Shown here: piece by piece, positions 23,364 through 27,324 of the stretch
Layout of the letters: every line of letters starts with the position of its first letter
Position numbering within the stretch: position 1 is the stretch's first letter
Assembly (NCBI GenBank): GCA_964635265.1
Contig: CAZWNV010000018.1
Coordinates: 1-27,324, forward strand
DNA length: 27,324 nucleotides
Direction: 5' to 3'
DNA from: M55B175 sp964635265
GTDB lineage: Bacteria; Desulfobacterota; Desulfobacteria; Desulfobacterales; Desulfosalsimonadaceae
Program-made: the position numbers and the translations under genes
The notes under the pieces: model-generated
Seen by the model: only the letters and a program-made list of their open reading frames with translations
What the model was told of the DNA's origin: nothing
Databases searched by the model: none

Positions 23364-24287
23364 ATGCAGGCGGAGGATATCAGACAGATTTTGATCATTG
23401 GAGCCGGGAGCATGGGCCAGCAGATCGGCTTCCATTTTGCCGCCTCCGGATTTGCTGTCAACCTCTATGATATCAGCCGCGGGGAACTGGACAAGACCGG
23501 GCAGCGGGCGGGAAAGGTGGCCAGGGCTTACGTAAGAGCCAATCGTCTGGCACCGGAGGCTGCCGATGCCGCGCTGGAGCGGATTCGGCCGACCGATGAT
23601 CCGCAGATGGCCGGCGAGGCCGCCGATTTTGTCAGCGAGTCCGTGCCGGAGGATCCGGATCTCAAGGGGCGGGTGTTTTCCCGGTTTCATGCCATATGCC
23701 CGGCGCACGCGGTTTTTACCACCAACACATCATCGCTTCTGCCCTCCCGGTTTGCCCAACAGACCGGCCGTCCGGAAAAGTTTGCGGCACTGCATTTCCA
23801 CGACCTGCGGTTTAGCACGGTGGTGGACATCATGCCCCATCCCGGCACCTCGGCTGAGACCGTCGCCTTTATCGAAGCATTGGCGGCGCACAGCTGCCTT
23901 GTGCCGATCATGATTTGCCGCGAGAGTCCGGGCTACGTGTTCAATGCCATGCTGATGGAGCTTTTAAAAGCCGCCCAGGGTCTTGCGGCAAATGCCGTGG
24001 CTTCCATCGAGGATATTGATCGCTCCTGGATGGGCGTTATGATGACGGATGTGGGACCCTTCGGGATAATGGACGGGATCGGCCTGGATACCGTGTTACA
24101 AGTTACCGAGTACTGGGCAGAGGAAACCGGGGATCCCCGGTACCGGAAAAACGCAGAATTTCTTCGCCGGTATGTGGACAAAGGGCTTCTGGGCACAAAA
24201 ACCGGCCGGGGCTTCTACAGCTATCCCCATCCAGCCTATCGCCAGCCCGGATTTCTGGAGAAAAAAAACGAAGAGGGACAAAAATAA
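23364..24287 (+). CDS. 3-hydroxyacyl-CoA dehydrogenase-like protein
   Basis: The start is ATG 23364 (GGAGG eight bases upstream), giving 307 residues; an in-frame extension upstream has no RBS. The NAD-binding fold opens with IGAGSMGQQIG (12-22), followed by ESVPED and TNTSSL (Ser123). The catalytic His is H144 (LHFHDLRF) and Asn194 lies in PGYVFNAM. The usual Glu partner of the His is replaced by Asp155 (VVDIM), one residue closer, and the Asn after the HFF motif is replaced by Asp (HFHD). The C-terminal domain has VGPFGIMDGIG and KGLLGTKTGRGFY. It probably oxidises a 3-hydroxyacyl-CoA or a related beta-hydroxy acid with NAD+. The altered pocket and the location leave the substrate open. Confidence 0.82.
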   Translation: MQAEDIRQILIIGAGSMGQQIGFHFAASGFAVNLYDISRGELDKTGQRAGKVARAYVRANRLAPEAADAALERIRPTDDPQMAGEAADFVSESVPEDPDLKGRVFSRFHAICPAHAVFTTNTSSLLPSRFAQQTGRPEKFAALHFHDLRFSTVVDIMPHPGTSAETVAFIEALAAHSCLVPIMICRESPGYVFNAMLMELLKAAQGLAANAVASIEDIDRSWMGVMMTDVGPFGIMDGIGLDTVLQVTEYWAEETGDPRYRKNAEFLRRYVDKGLLGTKTGRGFYSYPHPAYRQPGFLEKKNEEGQK

Positions 24288-24302
24288 AGCGCCCGGGACT
24301 CT

Positions 24303-24974
24303 TTAATCGCGGAATTTTATGGTATGGATAACAATGCGCCGGGCCATATCCGCCCCGCGAAAGGTCTTGGTGACGCTCTCCGCCGTCATGGCCCGGGGAA
24401 GCCGGGAAATGAATTGTTCCGAGCTGTTGCGCTGCCGGTCATGGGCCAGGTATATGCGTCCTTCCGGCTTTAGGTGCCTGCGGAAGAGCGCCGTCAGGGG
24501 AGCAAAAGCAGATTCCTGGTAAATTACCTCTGCACCGCAGATGATATCAAAGCGGCCCTCCAGATCCGGCTCATGCCAGTCCAAAGACCGGATCCGGGCG
24601 TAGTCGGATAAGCTGTTGTATTCGACGTTGAGCCGCAAAAGCGCCAGACTGTCCTCCTGATTGTCGGTAAGGGTTACCTCGTGGCCGAAGGCAGCCAGGA
24701 ACATTCCGGTAATTCCCATGCCGGCCCCGACCTCCAGCACGCTCTGCGGGCGTTTTAGGCCTGCCTCCAGCAGATAATCGGCAAGAACCAGGGAAGCCTC
24801 CCATATTTTGATCCAGTGGGGAAAGTCCGTAAAACTGCCGCCTTCTGCAAAGAGCTTTTCAATGAAAGGCTCCCAGTTGCCCACGCGGTAGAACTGCATC
24901 CGCTTGCCGCCGATGCCGATGGGGACGGTTTCCAGTTCGTATTTTGTGCTTATCGGGTGATTTTCCAGGTTCAT
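24303..24974 (-). CDS. Small SAM-dependent methyltransferase (Methyltransferase_16/METTL21-like)
   Basis: This 223-residue protein starts at ATG 24974; a TTG two codons upstream is the alternative. SAM motif I is VLEVGAGMGITGMFLA, acidic motif LTDNQEDSL, and post-motif GAEVIY resembles the DVIY-type element of the protein-lysine methyltransferase group. An N-terminal WIKIWEASLVLADYL segment also fits that group. The target is unknown; a neighbouring protein such as an ATP synthase subunit is possible but only by proximity. It lies 47 bases beyond the atpF stop on the same strand, past a hairpin, and converges with the dehydrogenase gene with 15 bases between stops. Confidence 0.75.
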   Translation of the reverse strand: MNLENHPISTKYELETVPIGIGGKRMQFYRVGNWEPFIEKLFAEGGSFTDFPHWIKIWEASLVLADYLLEAGLKRPQSVLEVGAGMGITGMFLAAFGHEVTLTDNQEDSLALLRLNVEYNSLSDYARIRSLDWHEPDLEGRFDIICGAEVIYQESAFAPLTALFRRHLKPEGRIYLAHDRQRNSSEQFISRLPRAMTAESVTKTFRGADMARRIVIHTIKFRD

Positions 24975-24996
24975 AGGCAATGATTTGGCCGGGAAA

Positions 24997-25014
24997 GCCC
25001 CCCTGACGGGGGGC
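24997..25014 (-). terminator. Hairpin terminator of the FO gene unit
   Basis: On the minus strand GCCCCCC-GTCA-GGGGGGC followed by TTTCCC, starting seven bases after the atpF stop. It is short and very GC-rich with a weak T tract; some read-through into the methyltransferase gene is likely. Confidence 0.55.
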
Positions 25015-25021
25015 GATCCGG

Positions 25022-25633
25022 TTAACCGGCTTTCTGAGAATAATCGTGAATCTGCTTGATATAATGCTGCAGCATGTTTTCCTGGTCTTCGGCCGTTATT
25101 TCTTCGGGCAGCATCCGGAGGGCTTTTTCACTGGCTGAATCCGCAAGTTCGGCCATCAACCGGTGCCTGGCTTGCATTATCCGGTTGGCCGCCTTTTTTT
25201 TCTCCATTTCCAGCATATTGCGGCTCTGTTCATTGGCCTGATCAATAATCTCCTGGCGTTTGCGCCGCCCTTCCTCCTTTATCCGGGCCTGGATCTTCTC
25301 GAACCGCTTTTCACTCTGGGCGATCGCCTCCCGGTATTGCTGAATCTGGCCTTCGAGTTCCTGCTTGCGGCCCTGCAGTTTTTCGATCTGGTCGGCAATT
25401 CCCTTTTTCTGGCCCTGCAGGAAATTGGCAAGGGGCTTGCGCCCGAAATGGTAGATGAGCCCGGCCAGAATCAGGAAGTTGATCCAGAGCATAACAGTGT
25501 CATAAATGCTGCGCCACTCCGCTGCAGAGGAATCAGCGGCGGCTGCATGGGCGGCCAGGACGTGGAGCCCAATCAAAATGAGCGGCAGCAGGCGGATCAA
25601 TCGGCCAGCGGTTGCTCTGCTTCTCTTATTCAC
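25022..25633 (-). CDS. atpF: ATP synthase FO subunit b
   Basis: I choose GTG 25633 as the start (203 residues): GGAGG lies seven bases upstream and the GTG overlaps the b' stop (GTGAATAA). An in-frame TTG at 25651 has no such signal. A first hydrophobic segment (LLPLILIGLHVLAAHAAAA) looks like a cleavable or extra N-terminal helix, followed by the membrane anchor LWINFLILAGLIYHFG. A long charged coiled coil (about 70-190) rich in Lys, Glu and Gln follows. This is the peripheral stalk subunit, which pairs with b' to hold the F1 head. The N-terminal extra hydrophobic segment resembles b subunits of other Desulfobacterota. Confidence 0.9.
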   Translation of the reverse strand: MNKRSRATAGRLIRLLPLILIGLHVLAAHAAAADSSAAEWRSIYDTVMLWINFLILAGLIYHFGRKPLANFLQGQKKGIADQIEKLQGRKQELEGQIQQYREAIAQSEKRFEKIQARIKEEGRRKRQEIIDQANEQSRNMLEMEKKKAANRIMQARHRLMAELADSASEKALRMLPEEITAEDQENMLQHYIKQIHDYSQKAG

Positions 25634-26084
25634 GGGCCAGCCTCCGATCAAGAATTTTTTCCATCATTTCCCTTGCAAGGCGTTCGGCTTCTTTTTGCAG
25701 GCTTTCACGGGCTTCTGCAATCTGGGAGGCCACAAAGCGTTCGTTTTCGGCCTGGATTTCACTGATCTGCTGTTTGGATTCCTCCAGCAGCGTCTGAGCC
25801 TGTTTTGCGCCCTCGTTTTCCATCCCGATTCGTTCGTTGGTGGCCTTTTCAACCGCTTCCTTTTCCTGGGCGTCCAACTGTTGATGCAGTTCCCTGATGG
25901 TATCGCGGGCATTATTGATTTCCTGGCTCAAATCGGTTATGTGCTGATCGCGCTCCTGCATTACGGCCCGCAGGGGACGGAACATGATCCGATTGATCAG
26001 GAACAGGAAAATCAAAAACGAGATCAGCTCGACAAAAAGTGTCTCGTTAATGCTGACCATTACGATTTTACTGATAATTTCCAT
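25626..26084 (-). CDS. atpF': ATP synthase FO subunit b'
   Basis: This 152-residue protein has one N-terminal membrane helix (about residues 14-32, LFVELISFLIFLFLINRIMF) followed by a coiled coil rich in Glu, Gln and Ala to the end. The helix contains the short polar start typical of b/b' (INETLFVELI). It overlaps the b gene by eight bases. Presence of both b and b' is usual in this phylum. It would form the heterodimeric outer stalk. RBS: a weak GGGG-rich stretch precedes the ATG at 26084. Confidence 0.9.
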   Translation of the reverse strand: MEIISKIVMVSINETLFVELISFLIFLFLINRIMFRPLRAVMQERDQHITDLSQEINNARDTIRELHQQLDAQEKEAVEKATNERIGMENEGAKQAQTLLEESKQQISEIQAENERFVASQIAEARESLQKEAERLAREMMEKILDRRLARE

Positions 26085-26108
26085 ATATTGCCCCGCCTGC
26101 CGAGGATT

Positions 26109-26357
26109 TTAGACAACAAAGAGCAGAAGCAGGGCAACGACAAGGGAGTAAATGCCGGTGGACTCGGAAACAGCCTGTCCCACCAGCATGGTGCGGGTCA
26201 AAAGGCCCGCTTCTCCGGGATTTCTGCCGATTGCCTCGCAAGCCTTGGAAGCCACGAGCCCTTCGCCGACCCCCGGTCCGATAGCCCCCAGGCCCATGGA
26301 CAGGCCGGCACCCAGCAGTGCCGCCGCTTGCACCACGTGTACACCTTCAATAGCCAT
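26109..26357 (-). CDS. atpE: ATP synthase FO subunit c, single hairpin, two-carboxylate Na+-type
   Basis: The start is ATG 26357 with AGGAGG six bases upstream; an upstream in-frame extension is spurious. The 82-residue proteolipid has two helices. Helix 1 contains GPGVGEG with Pro28 and Glu32; helix 2 contains GQAVSESTGIY with Val63, Glu65, Ser66, Thr67 and Tyr70. Numbering matches the Na+ c-subunit of Ilyobacter exactly, except that Gln32 there is Glu32 here. That gives the two-carboxylate site known from Fusobacterium and related Na+ rotors. Known structures bind Na+ through these side chains, so Na+ coupling is likely. The loop has the usual Arg-Asn-Pro (RNP). It follows the fused c gene by 31 bases. 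Confidence 0.93.
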   Translation of the reverse strand: MAIEGVHVVQAAALLGAGLSMGLGAIGPGVGEGLVASKACEAIGRNPGEAGLLTRTMLVGQAVSESTGIYSLVVALLLLFVV

Positions 26358-26388
26358 TTTTTTCCTCCTTGATATTGTATACGGTTGT

Positions 26389-27324
26389 TTACACAACAAA
26401 TATAAGCAAAAGCGCTACAACCAGTGCATAAATACCGGTTGATTCGGAAACAGCCTGCCCCACGAGCATGATCCGGGTCAGCTCCGCTGTAGCATCCTGG
26501 TTCCTGGAAATCCATCGAACAGCACTTTTGGCAGTGGCGCCTTCGCCGATACCCGGTCCGATGGCTCCGAGCCCCATGCAGAGCCCCGCCCCCAGCAGCG
26601 CCATTGCTGCAGCCGGGGAATCGGAGGGGGGAAATCCCCTGAATAACAGAATAAAGGCGATAAGAAGACCGTAAATCGCTGTGGTCTGTGTTACCGCCTG
26701 GCCCAGGAGCATAATATTGGTAACCGGCCCTGCACTGGCGGGCTGCCTGGCAATGCCCTCGCAGCTTGTCTGTGCCACCAGACCGCCGCCGACCCCCGAA
26801 CCGATGGCGCCGAATCCGGCTGCGAATCCCGCCCCCAGGATTGCCGCCCAGGTAGGGGCTATCGGCTGGCCGCTGAAATCGCTGAACAGGAGAATAAAGG
26901 AGATCACCAGCGCGAATATGGAAGGGGTCTGGCATACTGCTGAGCCAATCAGCATATTGGTTGTCAGCTGTCCGCTCATCGCCGGTTGCCTGGATATTCC
27001 CTTGCAGGCCTCTCCTGCGGGGAATCCGGAGCCGACGCCGGAGCCGATGGCCCCCAGGCCCATGCTCAGGCCGGCGGCCAAAAGTACGGTTACCGCGACA
27101 ACAGACTGCCCGGAAAAATCGGTAAACAGAAGGAGCATGGCCACCACCAGGGCAAAGATCGCGGCCGATTCCGCAATGGCCTGGCCGACAAGCATGTTCT
27201 TGAAAACATCACCGGATAATTTTGCATTCCGGGAAATCGCAAGACTGGCCTCAGAGGCGGTAAAACCCTCGCCGATGGCCGCGCCGATGGCGCCAAGGCC
27301 CATGGCCAGACCTCCGCTTACAAA
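26389..27324 (-). CDS. Fused multi-hairpin ATP synthase FO subunit c (partial, 5' end outside window)
   Basis: The frame is open from the window edge; 311 residues are visible and the true start lies beyond it. Four c-type hairpins of about 80 residues follow in one chain, each GAG/GLG-rich helix, an (R/K)-x-(P/N) type loop and a second helix, joined by short linkers (TDFSGQSV, SDFSGQPI, RGFPPSDS). Numbering from the Met at 27303, the helix-1 positions equivalent to Glu32 are E12, S92, G173 and E254, and the helix-2 positions equivalent to Glu65 are E45, Q125, Q206 and E287. So hairpins 1 and 4 have two carboxylates and hairpins 2 and 3 have none. Hairpin 4 keeps the complete Na+ signature ESTGIY; hairpin 1 reads ESAAIF. 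At least eight membrane helices. Confidence 0.95.
   Translation of the reverse strand, partial: FVSGGLAMGLGAIGAAIGEGFTASEASLAISRNAKLSGDVFKNMLVGQAIAESAAIFALVVAMLLLFTDFSGQSVVAVTVLLAAGLSMGLGAIGSGVGSGFPAGEACKGISRQPAMSGQLTTNMLIGSAVCQTPSIFALVISFILLFSDFSGQPIAPTWAAILGAGFAAGFGAIGSGVGGGLVAQTSCEGIARQPASAGPVTNIMLLGQAVTQTTAIYGLLIAFILLFRGFPPSDSPAAAMALLGAGLCMGLGAIGPGIGEGATAKSAVRWISRNQDATAELTRIMLVGQAVSESTGIYALVVALLLIFVV
26389..27324 (-). repeat. Tandem c-hairpin coding repeats, about 240 bp each
   Basis: Four diverged copies repeat with spacings of 80, 81 and 81 codons, measured between equivalent helix-1 and helix-2 positions. The last copy (nearest 26389) is most like the separate downstream c gene, with almost identical SESTGIY-(A/S)LVVALLL segments. 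Confidence 0.85.

Noticed and set aside
1..27324. CRISPR arrays, tRNA genes, insertion sequences
   Set aside because: No short regularly spaced repeats, cloverleaf-like segments, transposase motifs or terminal inverted repeats with target duplications were seen by eye.

Overview
The window looks like chromosome from an anaerobic sulfate-reducing Desulfobacterota bacterium, probably Desulfobacterales-like and marine or halophilic. This is inferred from gene content. The content is a Tmc-type electron-transfer module (a sulfate-reducer hallmark), a corrinoid/tetrahydrofolate methyl-transfer system, a glycine betaine synthesis enzyme, and an FO rotor with sodium-binding signatures. Coding sequence is GC-rich; the one large AT-rich stretch is the 9.9-10.5 kb regulatory region. 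I saw no rRNA, tRNA, IS element or CRISPR array.

Region 1 (1-3.8 kb, minus strand): apbE-like flavin transferase, tmcD-like Trp-rich repeat protein, tmcC-like cytochrome b and tmcB-like HdrD-type Fe-S protein, the last cut by the window edge. Region 2 (4.0-6.3 kb, plus): mobB, an HD phosphohydrolase and a secreted protein of unknown function, ending in a hairpin shared with the convergent metK. Region 3 (6.4-9.9 kb, minus): DUF1015 gene, panC and metK in one operon. panC appears to start at an AUC codon.

Region 4 (10.0-23.2 kb, plus) is a one-carbon locus. In order it holds a sarcosine/dimethylglycine N-methyltransferase, a corrinoid protein, two tandem MttB-superfamily methyltransferases without in-frame amber codons, a HyuA-type ATPase without HyuB, a YbaK-like protein, a two-ACT-domain GcvR-like regulator, a RACo/RamQ-like corrinoid activator, a methyl-THF:corrinoid methyltransferase and serA. 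The likely scheme is: methylamine or betaine -> MttB -> corrinoid protein -> MtgA -> methyl-THF -> Wood-Ljungdahl pathway, with the activator re-reducing Co(II). The SAM-dependent betaine-forming enzyme at the head of the locus, with metK in the divergent operon, would push methyl groups the opposite way.

Region 5 (23.3-25.0 kb): a divergent 3-hydroxyacyl-CoA-dehydrogenase-like gene and a small SAM methyltransferase.

Region 6 (25.0-27.3 kb, minus): ATP synthase FO genes in the order fused c, single c, b', b. The fused c protein has at least four c-hairpins in one chain. Hairpins 1 and 4 keep the ion-binding Glu, and hairpins 2 and 3 have Gln instead. The separate 82-residue c subunit carries a two-carboxylate Na+-type site. 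A rotor built from these would be a bacterial mosaic ring with fewer ion sites than hairpins, and it is the most unusual system here.
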